From assembly GCA_017380435.1 (NCBI GenBank), contig JAFODZ010000053.1, positions 1-61,307 of the forward strand: a stretch of DNA of 61,307 nt, read 5' to 3'. Made by a program: the position numbers and the translations under genes. Source of the DNA: Oscillospiraceae bacterium. GTDB taxonomy: Bacteria > Bacillota > Clostridia > Oscillospirales > Oscillospiraceae. The notes beneath the pieces were generated by a model. It had not been told where the DNA came from, ran no database searches, and saw only the letters and a program-made list of their open reading frames with translations. Positions 49,551-58,058 of this stretch are shown here, piece by piece. Numbering within the stretch: the stretch's first letter is position 1; every line of letters begins with the position of its first letter.

Positions 49551-52025
49551 ATGCCTAAGAGTTTATTTGTAGATCCTTCTGCGGTGCGCGCACCCGGTAA
49601 GGTAACATTCAACGATATTCCTGTTAACCAGTACAATAAGACCGTCAAGGAAGAGCTGGACTCCGGCAAATACACCAAGGAAGACTTGATTCGTATTTTC
49701 CGGGATATGACCATCCTCCGGGAATTCGAAACCATGCTGAACCTGATCAAAACCCAGGGTTCTTACAACGGCATCGATCATACCTATCCCGGCCCTGCCC
49801 ACCTGTCCACCGGCCAGGAAGCCGCTTGTGTCGGCCAGGCATATCTGCTGGATGAAAATGACTTCGCTTTCGGATCTCACCGCAGCCACTCCGAGATCCT
49901 TGCCAAGGCTCTGTCCACCATCAACAAGATGAGCGACGAGCAGCTGATGCAGGTTATGGAGTCTTTCCTGGACGGCAAGTGCCTGCGTTCCACCCAGAAG
50001 CTGGGCGAGACCAAGAATGTAAAGGAACTGGCAATCCGCTTTATCCTCTACGGCACACTGGCTGAGATCTTTGCCCGTGAGACCGGCTTCCATATGGGTA
50101 TGGGCGGCTCCATGCACGCATTCTTCCTGCCCTTCGGCATCTACCCCAACAATGCCATCGTCGGCGGCTCCGGCACGATCTCTACCGGCGCAGCTCTGTA
50201 TAAGAAGGTCAATAACAAGAAGGGCATCGTTGTTTGCAACATCGGTGACGCTTCTATGGCCCGTGGCCCTGTTTGGGAAGCTCTGAACTTCTCTGCTATG
50301 GACCAGTACAAGACTTTGTGGGAATCTCACAATGACGGCATGCCCATCTTGTACAATATCTTCAATAACTCCTACGGTATGGGTGACCAGACCCGTGGCG
50401 AGACTATGGGCCAGGGCGTAATGTCCCGGATCGCCTCCGGTGTCAGCCCCACCCAGTTCCACGCCGAGACCATCGACGGCTACAATCCCTTGGCAGTCAT
50501 CGACGCCATGGAGCGCAAGCTGCATCTGCTGCGCAACGGCCAGGGTCCTGTGATGCTGGAAACCATTACCTACCGCTTCTCCGGCCACTCTGTCTCCGAC
50601 CAGAATGCTTACCGCACCAAGGAAGAGATCGATGCCTGGAAGGAAGTTGACCCCATCATCACTTATCCCAACAGCCTGATCGAAGCCGGCGTGCTGACCC
50701 AGGAAGAAGTGGATGCCATTCTAGCCGAAACCTCTGCCCGTATGACTATGATCTGCAAGGCAGCTGCCGATCCCGCAATCAGCCCCTACTGCGATTTCGA
50801 TAAGGATCCCGCTGTTGTGGAGCGGCTGATGTTCTCCAACCAGAAGGTTGAGAAGTTTGACGACCGTGAGCCGGAAGTCACCGTTCCCAAGGAAGAGGCT
50901 GAGGGCTATAAGAAGATTAAATCCAAGGAGCGCAGCCCCATCGGCGCAGACGGCAAGCCTGTTTCCAAGATGAAGCTGTATAACCTCCGGGATGCTCTGT
51001 CTGAGGTCATCTACGACCGTTTCTACGAAGACCCCACTTTGATCGCTTACGGCGAAGACTGCCGTGACTGGGGCGGAGCTTTTGCAGTCTATCGTGGTAT
51101 GATGGATGCACTGCCTCACTGCCGCCTGTTCAACTCTCCTCTGGCAGAAGGCGCTATCGTCGGTACTGCCGTTGGTTACGCGCTGTCCGGCGGCCGTGCA
51201 TTGGTAGAGCTGATGTACGCTGACTTCATCGGCTGCGCCGGTGACGAAATCTTCAACCAGATGTCCAAGTGGCAGGCAATGTCTGCAGGTATTCTGAAGA
51301 TGCCGCTGGTTCTGCGTGTTTCCGTTGGTTCTAAGTACGGCGCTCAGCACTCCCAGGACTGGACAGCTCTGTGCGCCCATATTCCCGGCTTGAAGGTTTG
51401 CTTCCCCGCAACACCTTGGGAAGCTAAGGGCCTGATGGAGACCGCTCTGATGGGTACTGACCCCGTTGTGTTCTTCGAGAGCCAGAGAATTTACGATGTG
51501 GGCGAGCAGTTCCACGAAGGCGGCGTTCCCGCAGAGCGCTACGAAATCACCATCGGCGATACCAATAAGGTTCGCGACGGTAAGGATATCACCATTTTGA
51601 CCATCGGTGCAGCGCTGTACCGCGCAATGGATGCTGCCAAGACACTGTCTGAAAAGTACGGTATGGAAGCCGATGTGATCAACATCCACTCCCTGGTGCC
51701 GCTGGACTATACTAAGATTGTGGAATCCGTTCGCAAGACCGGCAAGGTCATCCTGGTGTCCGATGCCTGCGCCCGTGGTTCTTATATGAACGATGTGGCC
51801 AGAAATATCACCGAGATGTGCTTTGACGATCTGGATGCACCTCCCATCGTTGTGGGCGCTCGCAACTGGATCACACCTCCTTATGAGTTTGACGAGTACT
51901 TCTTCCCCCAGGCCAGCTGGATCCTGGATACCATTCACGAGAAGCTCGTTCCTCTGGCTGGTTACGAACCCAAGAGCAGCTGCGGCGAGGCCGAGCAGAT
52001 CCGCCGCTCCAAGGACGGCGTATAA
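49551..52025 (+). CDS. 2-oxoacid dehydrogenase E1, alpha and beta fused
   Basis: 824 residues. N-terminal E1-alpha half (about 40-440): TPP site VCNIGDASMARGPVWEALNF, GSHRSHSEIL and GMGGSMHAF. C-terminal E1-beta half (about 475-800): LRDALSEVIYDRF, YGEDCRDWGGAF, SPLAEGAIVGTAVGYAL and SVGSKYGAQHSQDW. The two subunits are separate genes in most bacteria; the fusion occurs in several Firmicutes and Bacteroidetes. It decarboxylates a 2-oxoacid and passes the acyl group to lipoate on E2. It is 18 bases downstream of E2 with TAAGGAGG. No E3 (dihydrolipoamide dehydrogenase) is in the window. Confidence 0.9.
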   Translation: MPKSLFVDPSAVRAPGKVTFNDIPVNQYNKTVKEELDSGKYTKEDLIRIFRDMTILREFETMLNLIKTQGSYNGIDHTYPGPAHLSTGQEAACVGQAYLLDENDFAFGSHRSHSEILAKALSTINKMSDEQLMQVMESFLDGKCLRSTQKLGETKNVKELAIRFILYGTLAEIFARETGFHMGMGGSMHAFFLPFGIYPNNAIVGGSGTISTGAALYKKVNNKKGIVVCNIGDASMARGPVWEALNFSAMDQYKTLWESHNDGMPILYNIFNNSYGMGDQTRGETMGQGVMSRIASGVSPTQFHAETIDGYNPLAVIDAMERKLHLLRNGQGPVMLETITYRFSGHSVSDQNAYRTKEEIDAWKEVDPIITYPNSLIEAGVLTQEEVDAILAETSARMTMICKAAADPAISPYCDFDKDPAVVERLMFSNQKVEKFDDREPEVTVPKEEAEGYKKIKSKERSPIGADGKPVSKMKLYNLRDALSEVIYDRFYEDPTLIAYGEDCRDWGGAFAVYRGMMDALPHCRLFNSPLAEGAIVGTAVGYALSGGRALVELMYADFIGCAGDEIFNQMSKWQAMSAGILKMPLVLRVSVGSKYGAQHSQDWTALCAHIPGLKVCFPATPWEAKGLMETALMGTDPVVFFESQRIYDVGEQFHEGGVPAERYEITIGDTNKVRDGKDITILTIGAALYRAMDAAKTLSEKYGMEADVINIHSLVPLDYTKIVESVRKTGKVILVSDACARGSYMNDVARNITEMCFDDLDAPPIVVGARNWITPPYEFDEYFFPQASWILDTIHEKLVPLAGYEPKSSCGEAEQIRRSKDGV

Positions 52026-52031
52026 GGCCCT

Positions 52032-52673
52032 ATGCAGATACAGCGAACAGCCAACGCCGGTATTCTGCTGGAGCTGGACGGGAAGCGGATGCTGCTTGAC
52101 GGCGTATGCCAGGGCGTAGGCCCTTATCTGCCAACGCCTGCAAGCATTCAAACAATGCTTTTGCAGCAGAGTCCCGATGCTCTGATCTTTACCCACAGTC
52201 ACCCGGATCATTATGACGGACTGTTCGTCGCCCATTATATGCAAAATACCGCAGGCCCTGTTTTGGGGCCTGCGGATATTCCTTGGGCGAACCCGGAGGC
52301 TTTCCGGCTGGACACCATTCAGATCACACCGATTCCAACCCGTCATATCGGCAAGGCCGACAATTGCGCTCACCATAGCTATGTGGTGCAGGGAAGCCGC
52401 TGCTTATGGTTTTTGGGCGATGCGTCTTTGCTGGACTGGCAGAAAAATGCCGATGTTCCCAAACCGGATGTGATCGTCGCGCCCTTTGGTTTTTTGATAG
52501 GTCGTGGATGGGCATACTGCAAGAGCTTGGGGGTTAAGACAGTGGTTGTGGTTCATATGCCCCTGCGGGAAAATGATCCCTATTGCCTATGGCAGCAGTT
52601 GGAGCAGACCTTGGACGATAGCTCCGGGGTGCAGGTGCTGATTCCGGAAATCGGACAGTCCATAACAGTTTAA
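52032..52673 (+). CDS. MBL-fold metallo-hydrolase
   Basis: 213 residues of the metallo-beta-lactamase fold. The metal ligands appear as THSHPDHYDGL near residue 57, IPTRHIGKADN, a WFLGDASLLD Asp, and a final VVHMPLRE His. Such enzymes cut esters, phosphodiesters or RNA. The gene begins 6 bases after the E1 stop with only a weak ribosome binding site, so it is likely co-translated with the dehydrogenase. Short for the family, lacking extra domains. The link to oxoacid metabolism is unknown; a thioesterase role is only a guess. Confidence 0.85.
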   Translation: MQIQRTANAGILLELDGKRMLLDGVCQGVGPYLPTPASIQTMLLQQSPDALIFTHSHPDHYDGLFVAHYMQNTAGPVLGPADIPWANPEAFRLDTIQITPIPTRHIGKADNCAHHSYVVQGSRCLWFLGDASLLDWQKNADVPKPDVIVAPFGFLIGRGWAYCKSLGVKTVVVVHMPLRENDPYCLWQQLEQTLDDSSGVQVLIPEIGQSITV

Positions 52674-52729
52674 AAAAGTTGAAATATATAAATTTATAAT
52701 TAAATTTGATAAACGGCAACATCTTACAG

Positions 52730-52758
52730 TTGACAATGTTTTTTTGCGGTGATAGAAT
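52730..52758 (+). promoter_or_regulatory. Sigma-A promoter for nagB
   Basis: TTGACA (52730-52735), 17 bp, TAGAAT (52753-52758). So nagB does not depend on the dehydrogenase transcript. Confidence 0.8.
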
Positions 52759-52788
52759 ATTGCCGTAATCTTTTTTGGAGGCGATCTT

Positions 52789-53520
52789 ATGATCCATACA
52801 AAAATTTATGTAGTAAAAAACCCCGATGAAATGGGCGTTAAGGCAGCAGACCTTTTTGAGGATGTTATCCAGAGTAAGCCTGCCTGCGTCATCGGTTTGG
52901 CCACCGGTTCTACTCCGCTGCCCCTGTACCGTGAGCTGATTGCCCGGGAAAAGGCCGGAAGAATCGACTTTACCAATGTGCGTTCTGCCAACTTGGATGA
53001 GTACAAGGGCCTTGCTCCCGATCATCCCCAGAGCTACCGCAAGTTCATGCAGGATAACCTGTTTGACCACATTGCTATCAAGCCGGAGAACACCATCGTT
53101 CCCGACGGTCTGGCTGAGGATGTAGCGTCTATGTGCTGCAATTACGAGGCCCAGATCGAGAAGTGGGGCGGCGTGGATCTGCAGCTGCTGGGCATTGGCC
53201 ACGACGGACATATCGGCTTCAACGAGCCGGAAGATTATTTCCCCGGAATGACCCACGAGGTTAAGCTGACGGAAATGACCATCGATGCCAACAAGCGCTT
53301 CTTCGATTCCATCGACGATGTTCCCAAGTCCGCCATCACCATGGGTATCGGCACCATTATGGCTGCCAAGAAGATCGTTATGGTTGTCACCGGCGCTGAC
53401 AAGAAGGATATCCTGCATAAGACCTTCTGGGGCCCTGTAACTCCCGAGGTTCCTGCATCCATCCTGCAGTTCCACCCCGATGTGACCCTCATCTGCGACG
53501 AGGCTGCTTACCCCCTGTAA
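52789..53520 (+). CDS. nagB: Glucosamine-6-phosphate deaminase
   Basis: 243 residues. IGLATGSTPLPLYRELI, ANLDEYKGLAPDHPQSY and GIGHDGHIGFNEP (catalytic Asp/His/Glu) are the NagB signature. It turns glucosamine-6-P into fructose-6-P and ammonia, the last step in amino-sugar use, fitting the cell-wall turnover enzymes here. GGAGG precedes ATG 52789. Length is normal. It lies after the metallo-hydrolase with 115 bases between and its own promoter. Confidence 0.95.
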   Translation: MIHTKIYVVKNPDEMGVKAADLFEDVIQSKPACVIGLATGSTPLPLYRELIAREKAGRIDFTNVRSANLDEYKGLAPDHPQSYRKFMQDNLFDHIAIKPENTIVPDGLAEDVASMCCNYEAQIEKWGGVDLQLLGIGHDGHIGFNEPEDYFPGMTHEVKLTEMTIDANKRFFDSIDDVPKSAITMGIGTIMAAKKIVMVVTGADKKDILHKTFWGPVTPEVPASILQFHPDVTLICDEAAYPL

Positions 53521-53530
53521 GTAAAAAGAT

Positions 53531-53558
53531 ATGGCGTGCTACTTCGGTAGCACGCCAT
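53531..53558. terminator. Terminator after nagB, UUCG tetraloop
   Basis: ATGGCGTGCTAC pairs with GTAGCACGCCAT around TTCG, then TTTTTT. On the minus strand the tail is ATCTTTTTAC, so it also serves the feoB side. Confidence 0.9.
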
Positions 53559-53569
53559 TTTTTATGTAT

Positions 53570-53734
53570 TTAGTGACAGCCGCAGTTTCCGCTGCAGGCG
53601 CTGCAGTTTCCGGAGCAGGTTTTTGCGTCCGGGCAACCAATGCACTTTGCGCCTTTTTTCTTCTGACGAATGATGTAAAAGGCGGCGCATCCGACGATCA
53701 GCGCAACAACTGCGATTACAATGTAATCAGTCAT
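53570..53734 (-). CDS. FeoB-associated Cys-rich membrane protein
   Basis: 54 residues: a single membrane helix (MTDYIVIAVVALIVGCAAFY), a basic stretch (RQKKKGAK) and nine cysteines in the C-terminal 25 residues (CIGCPDAKTCSGNC, SACSGNCGCH). The layout matches the FeoB-associated Cys-rich protein found after feoB in many anaerobes. It may bind iron or support FeoB; this is unproven. It begins 4 bases after the feoB stop. The start ATG 53734 is near AGGAAG. Confidence 0.85.
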   Translation of the reverse strand: MTDYIVIAVVALIVGCAAFYIIRQKKKGAKCIGCPDAKTCSGNCSACSGNCGCH

Positions 53735-53737
53735 AAA

Positions 53738-55861
53738 TTACTTCCTTCCGGAGAGAGTGTATTCCTTTTTGAGCGACTTTTCTGCCCGGGCGATCAGTAC
53801 GCCGATAACCACGGCGAAGATCACAACAGCTACCAGTCCGCCGATCACACCGGCGATGTTCAGTTGACCGGGATAGAAGATCAGTGTGCCGATGGTGTTG
53901 ACCAAATAACCGACGGTGAAGCCAACGCCCATTTGCAGTCCAATTCCGCCAAAGAGCCACTTTTTATCCTTCATCTCCGCGTTCATTGCGCCAATGGCGG
54001 CAAAGCAGGGAGGGGAGAACAGATTGAACATCAGATATGCCATGGCAGCGACCTTGGTGATGGCCATAATGTGGGCAACTTCTGCACCGGCACCTTCCAG
54101 CATAGCCAGTTCCTCAGTGTCGATGAGGTTTTCCAGACCGACAAAGCAGACTGCCAAAGTGCCGACCACGTTTTCCTTAGCAATAAAGCCGGTAACCGCA
54201 GCGGCGGCCAGTTCCCAGCTCAGAACGCCGACCACTGGCACCAGAATGTAAGCAAAAGGACCTGCGATGGAGGCCAGAATGGAATCTCCGGCACTTTCTA
54301 CGGGCTGCAGATTCCAGCTGAATGTCTGCATGATCTGCACCACGGTGTTACATACCAAAATAATGGTGGCAGCCTTTACGATGTAGGACCAGCCGCGGCT
54401 GCACATAGATTTGAAAGCACTGCCAAGGGAGGGAGCTTTGTATTCCGGCAGTTCAATGATGAAGAAGCTTTTTCTTGCCTTGTAGCCGGTAATTTTGTTA
54501 ATGAGCAGGGCGCACAGGAAGATCAGAACAATGCCGCTGACATACATAGCATAGCTGACCCACCGGGCATCCTGGAAAAATGCGCCGGCAAACAGGGCAA
54601 TCACAGGAATTTTTGCGCCGCAGGGCATAAAGGGTGTGAGCATAGCCGTTGCTCGGCGTTCCCGCTCGTTGCGAATAGTGCGGCAGGCCATAACGCCGGG
54701 GATGGCGCAGCCCACGCCGATGACAAAGGGAATTACAGATCTGCCGGAAAGACCTACTTTTTTGAAGATAGGATCCAGCACCACGGCAACCCGGGACATA
54801 TAGCCGCAGTCTTCCAGCAGAGCAATGAGGAAGTACATAACCATAACCAGAGGCAGAAAGCCGATCACAGCGCCCACACCGCCGATGATGCCGTCAACCA
54901 GCAGGGCGCTCACAAGGGCAGAAGCACCGGCGTTGTCCAGCAGGGTTTGCACCCATGCGCCGAAAACCTCGATCCAAGTGACAAGACCGGGCAGAATGAC
55001 CGTACCTTCTTCGTCCATAAACAGCTTGGCGTACCAGCCGAACTGACTGAGCCAGCCTGCCAGACCGCCGTCGGCAGCATTGCCCAGCTCCGCGCCCTCG
55101 GCAACGAAAGGACCGATCCAAGCCTGGGAGATCTGGAACACCAGGAACATCACCACGGCAAAGATGGGGATTCCCAGCCATTTGTTGGTCAGAATGCTGT
55201 CAATCTTGTCGTGGATGTTCCGCTGATTGGTACGAACCTTTCTGGATTCCACCTGCTTGACGATACTTTTGACAAAATCGAACCGCTTCCGGTCAGCAGC
55301 CTCAACCACCTTTTTATCAGTCAGATCGATCTCGCCTTGGATAAAGGGCGCAGTCTGCTTTGCGCCGATCACAGAAACAGCGGCCTTGATCAGTTGATCC
55401 AAATCGTCGTGATCGCTGTCGGTGCAGATGGTCTCCACAACGGGGCAGCCAAGCTTCCCGGACAGAGCGGCAGTATCGATGCGGGTCTGTTTTTTCTTGT
55501 TCACATCGGTCTTGTTCAGCGCCACCACCATAGGAATTCCCAATTCCAAAAGCTGGGTGGTAAAGAACAGGCTGCGGCTTAAATTGGTGGCATCGACGAT
55601 GTTGATGATAGCATCGGGATGCTCGTTCTTTACATAGGAGCTGGTGATGCTCTCTTCGGAAGTGAAGGGGGACATGGAGTAAGCGCCGGGCAGATCAACG
55701 GCGATCAGCTCCTTGCCGCCGCAAAAGACCTTTTTAATGGGGTGTTCTTTTTTATCAACGGTAACGCCTGCCCAGTTGCCGATTTTCTCATTTCGGCCGG
55801 TCAGTGCGTTAAACATAGTGGTTTTGCCACTATTGGGGTTGCCGGCTAAGGCAATTCTCAT
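53738..55861 (-). CDS. feoB: Ferrous iron transporter FeoB
   Basis: 707 residues. The cytoplasmic GTPase has ALAGNPNSGKTTMFNALTG (G1), DLPGAYSMSPF (G3) and ALNKTDVNKK (G4), then a spacer region. The membrane part has two Gate motifs (PFVIGVGCAIPG and FMPCGAKIPV) and about eight or more helices. FeoB brings Fe2+ into the cell. TAGGAGG precedes ATG 55861. It follows feoA by about 100 bases, which contain operator site 1. All key motifs are intact. Confidence 0.95.
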   Translation of the reverse strand: MRIALAGNPNSGKTTMFNALTGRNEKIGNWAGVTVDKKEHPIKKVFCGGKELIAVDLPGAYSMSPFTSEESITSSYVKNEHPDAIINIVDATNLSRSLFFTTQLLELGIPMVVALNKTDVNKKKQTRIDTAALSGKLGCPVVETICTDSDHDDLDQLIKAAVSVIGAKQTAPFIQGEIDLTDKKVVEAADRKRFDFVKSIVKQVESRKVRTNQRNIHDKIDSILTNKWLGIPIFAVVMFLVFQISQAWIGPFVAEGAELGNAADGGLAGWLSQFGWYAKLFMDEEGTVILPGLVTWIEVFGAWVQTLLDNAGASALVSALLVDGIIGGVGAVIGFLPLVMVMYFLIALLEDCGYMSRVAVVLDPIFKKVGLSGRSVIPFVIGVGCAIPGVMACRTIRNERERRATAMLTPFMPCGAKIPVIALFAGAFFQDARWVSYAMYVSGIVLIFLCALLINKITGYKARKSFFIIELPEYKAPSLGSAFKSMCSRGWSYIVKAATIILVCNTVVQIMQTFSWNLQPVESAGDSILASIAGPFAYILVPVVGVLSWELAAAAVTGFIAKENVVGTLAVCFVGLENLIDTEELAMLEGAGAEVAHIMAITKVAAMAYLMFNLFSPPCFAAIGAMNAEMKDKKWLFGGIGLQMGVGFTVGYLVNTIGTLIFYPGQLNIAGVIGGLVAVVIFAVVIGVLIARAEKSLKKEYTLSGRK

Positions 55862-55907
55862 ATTGTTTCCTCCTAAAACACCATTGGGTGTAATTTACAA
55901 ATTTGCG

Positions 55908-55923
55908 GTTAGCGTAAGCTAAC
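55908..55923. promoter_or_regulatory. Candidate iron-repressor operator, site 1 (feoA-feoB gap)
   Basis: A perfect palindrome GTTAGC-GTAA-GCTAAC (6-4-6) between feoA and feoB. A half copy (GTTAGC) is at 55941-55946. No clear -35/-10 pair for feoB was found beside it. Confidence 0.6.
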
Positions 55924-55961
55924 TATTGAACAAAAAACCGGTTAGCGGTATGCCGTCGAAA

Positions 55962-56174
55962 TTAAATTGCAATGGCTTCCGCTAACTGATTGTCGATATT
56001 GTACCGAGCGTCCTTGATGGACACGGTGCAGCCGCTTTTACGGCGGGCAACCACGGTGATCGGTTCGCCGGAGTAGCATCCCAGAGAGAAGAGGAAGGCG
56101 TTAAGCTCCTCGTCGTCGGTGACAATGCCTTGCACAATGTATTCAGTTCCTTCAATTGCATCCAGCAATGTCAT
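55962..56174 (-). CDS. feoA: Ferrous iron transport protein A
   Basis: 70 residues of an SH3-like FeoA domain: MTLLDAIEGTEYIVQGI, then LGCYSGEPITVVARR and IDNQLAEAIAI. FeoA is a small cytoplasmic partner that modulates FeoB. GAGGCGAG precedes ATG 56174. It is first in feoA-feoB-Cys-rich protein and is preceded by a promoter that overlaps one operator copy. Confidence 0.9.
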   Translation of the reverse strand: MTLLDAIEGTEYIVQGIVTDDEELNAFLFSLGCYSGEPITVVARRKSGCTVSIKDARYNIDNQLAEAIAI

Positions 56175-56200
56175 ATTTCTCGCCTCGATTCTAATAGGGA

Positions 56201-56216
56201 GTTAGCCTCGGCTAAT
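56201..56216. promoter_or_regulatory. Candidate iron-repressor operator, site 2 (feoA leader)
   Basis: GTTAGC-CTCG-GCTAAT, the same 6-4-6 layout as site 1, one mismatch in the right arm. It lies just after the expected feoA transcription start. Confidence 0.6.
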
Positions 56217-56224
56217 TCCTCCTA

Positions 56225-56253
56225 AGTTTACCACTGCTAACTTCATTTGTCAA
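56225..56253 (-). promoter_or_regulatory. feoA promoter with operator site 3
   Basis: Minus-strand TTGACA (56248-56253), 17 bp, TAAACT (56225-56230). A third 6-4-6 site, GTTTAC-CACT-GCTAAC (56226-56241), covers the -10 and spacer. A DtxR-type repressor bound here would block polymerase. Confidence 0.7.
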
Positions 56254-56307
56254 GTATTTCCTATAAAAATCTTTCTGCTTTTTTCACCTGCATTTTGCCG
56301 AAAACTC

Positions 56308-56336
56308 TTGACAGTGGCAAGCAAATGTGTTTTAAT
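56308..56336 (+). promoter_or_regulatory. Sigma-A promoter for the Trp T-box and trpB2
   Basis: TTGACA (56308-56313), 17 bp, TTTAAT (56331-56336); RNA starts about 56342 and enters the T-box leader. Confidence 0.75.
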
Positions 56337-56341
56337 GAGGG

Positions 56342-56612
56342 AAACCGAAGATAACGTGTAAGTACCTGTGGCAAGTACTTTTGCAGAGAGTCGCTGGCGG
56401 TGGAAATGCGGCAAAGTAGGCGGCAGGGAATGGGCGTTTGAGGGCGAACCCAACGGCAGCGACTTAGTAGGGGAGACGGAGTGGGTACTTCGTTATCAAG
56501 ACCGGCGTATGTCAGTACGCAAAAAGTGGACGCAATGCGTCAAGCCGGGTGGCACCGCAGGAATGTATGTTTTCCTGTCCCAGCAGAGTATGCTTGGGAT
56601 GGGATTTTTTTA
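56342..56612 (+). promoter_or_regulatory. T-box riboswitch, tryptophan specific
   Basis: Stem I: GATAACG (56350 onward) pairs with CGTTATC (56489 onward), and AAGTACC with GGTACTT. An AAGTAC loop-E strand and AGAGAG bulge are present, with AGTCGCTG/CAGCGACT above. The 3' strand holds UGG at 56482-56484, the Trp codon. The T-box GGGTGGCACCGCAGGAA follows, then TCCCAGC/GCTTGGGA and a run of seven Ts. Uncharged tRNA-Trp should raise trpB2 expression. Confidence 0.9.
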
Positions 56613-56637
56613 TGACATTACGAAAGGGAGATCGGTT

Positions 56638-58008
56638 ATGAACAAAGAACAAATACCCTACAAGATATATTTGGAAGAGGATGAGATGCCCAAGGCGTGG
56701 TATAATGTCCGGGCGGATATGGTCAATAAGCCGGCTCCGCTGCTGAGTCCGAAAACCATGCAGCCTATTTCCGAGGAGGAGCTTTCTCAGGTGTTTTGCC
56801 GGGAGCTTGCGCAGCAGGAGCTGAACGATACCGATCCCTGGATCGAGATTCCCCAGGAAATACGGGATTTTTACCGGATGTACCGGCCTTCTCCCTTGGT
56901 CAGAGCATATTGCCTTGAGGAGAAGCTGCAAACCCCCGCAAAGATTTATTACAAATTTGAGGGAAATAATACTTCCGGCAGCCATAAGCTCAATTCTGCC
57001 ATTGCCCAGGCCTATTATGCCAAAAAGCAGGGCCTTACCGGTGTTACTACCGAAACCGGTGCCGGTCAATGGGGCACAGCGCTGTCCATGGCCTGCTCCT
57101 ATTTTGGCCTGGATTGCAAGGTGTATATGGTCAAGGTATCCTATGAGCAGAAGCCTTTCCGCCGGGAGGTTATGCGTACCTACGGCGCGGATGTAACGCC
57201 CTCGCCCTCGGAAACTACCGCTGTAGGCCGCAAGATTTTGGAGCAATTCCCCGGAACCACCGGCTCTCTGGGCTGTGCCATTTCCGAAGCAGTTGAGGCT
57301 GCCGGCAACCGGGAAGGCTACCGCTATGTACTGGGCAGCGTGCTCAACCAGGTGTTGCTGCACCAGTCCATCATTGGTTTGGAAACCAAGGCAGCTTTGG
57401 ATAAATACGATATTAAGCCGGATATCATCATCGGCTGCGCAGGCGGCGGCTCCAATTTGGGCGGCTTGATCTCGCCCTTTGCCGGGCAGAAGCTCCGGGG
57501 CGAATCGGATGTGCGTCTGATTGCGGTTGAGCCGGCATCTTGTCCCAGCTTGACCCGTGGTAGCTACATCTATGATTACTGCGATACGGGCAATGTCTGC
57601 CCCCTGCAGAAGATGTACACCTTGGGCAGCGGCTTCATTCCCTCCTCCAGCCACGCAGGTGGCCTGCGGTATCACGGCATGAGCAGCGTGGTATCCCAGT
57701 TGTATCACGACGGTCTGCTGGATGCAGTAAGCGTCACCCAGACAGAGGTATTCCAGGCGGCTGTGGAATTTGCCCGGGTAGAGGGCATTCTGCCCGCCCC
57801 GGAAAGCTCCCACGCCATTTGCGTTGCTATGAATGAGGCGCTTAAATGCAAGGAAACCGGTGAGGAAAAGACTATTGTCTTTGGTTTGACCGGTACTGGC
57901 TATTTCGATATGTTTGCCTACCAGCGGTATAACGACGGAAAGATGTCCGACTACATCCCCACCGACGAGGAAATCGCCGCCAGTTTGGCAAAAGCTCCCC
58001 AAATTTAA
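56638..58008 (+). CDS. trpB2: TrpB2-type tryptophan synthase beta chain
   Basis: 456 residues. PLP-binding lysine in NTSGSHKLNSA, ETGAGQWGTALS, and the Gly-rich CAGGGSNLGGLISPF phosphate site. The extra N-terminal segment and the arginine-containing FYRMYRPSPLVRA identify the TrpB2 type, which joins indole and serine and does not usually need TrpA. No trp operon is near, so it likely salvages indole. AAAGGGAG precedes ATG 56638. The T-box leader and terminator are upstream. Frames upstream to 56368 are just the leader read through. Confidence 0.92.
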   Translation: MNKEQIPYKIYLEEDEMPKAWYNVRADMVNKPAPLLSPKTMQPISEEELSQVFCRELAQQELNDTDPWIEIPQEIRDFYRMYRPSPLVRAYCLEEKLQTPAKIYYKFEGNNTSGSHKLNSAIAQAYYAKKQGLTGVTTETGAGQWGTALSMACSYFGLDCKVYMVKVSYEQKPFRREVMRTYGADVTPSPSETTAVGRKILEQFPGTTGSLGCAISEAVEAAGNREGYRYVLGSVLNQVLLHQSIIGLETKAALDKYDIKPDIIIGCAGGGSNLGGLISPFAGQKLRGESDVRLIAVEPASCPSLTRGSYIYDYCDTGNVCPLQKMYTLGSGFIPSSSHAGGLRYHGMSSVVSQLYHDGLLDAVSVTQTEVFQAAVEFARVEGILPAPESSHAICVAMNEALKCKETGEEKTIVFGLTGTGYFDMFAYQRYNDGKMSDYIPTDEEIAASLAKAPQI

Positions 58009-58010
58009 TA

Positions 58011-58042
58011 CAAAAGGGTGTGCTGTTAGGCACACCCTTTTG
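58011..58042. terminator. Terminator between trpB2 and the GH3 gene
   Basis: CAAAAGGGTGTGC pairs with GCACACCCTTTTG around TGTTAG. It lies between convergent genes; no long T-run beyond the stem. Confidence 0.8.
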
Positions 58043-58058
58043 CTATGCGATAAGGTAG

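Noticed and set aside
53531..55582. 683-residue plus-strand frame opposite feoB
   Set aside because: Shadow of feoB; starts within the nagB terminator.
56368..56637. N-terminal extension of trpB2
   Set aside because: This reading frame crosses the T-box and its terminator; a ribosome binding site lies only before 56638.
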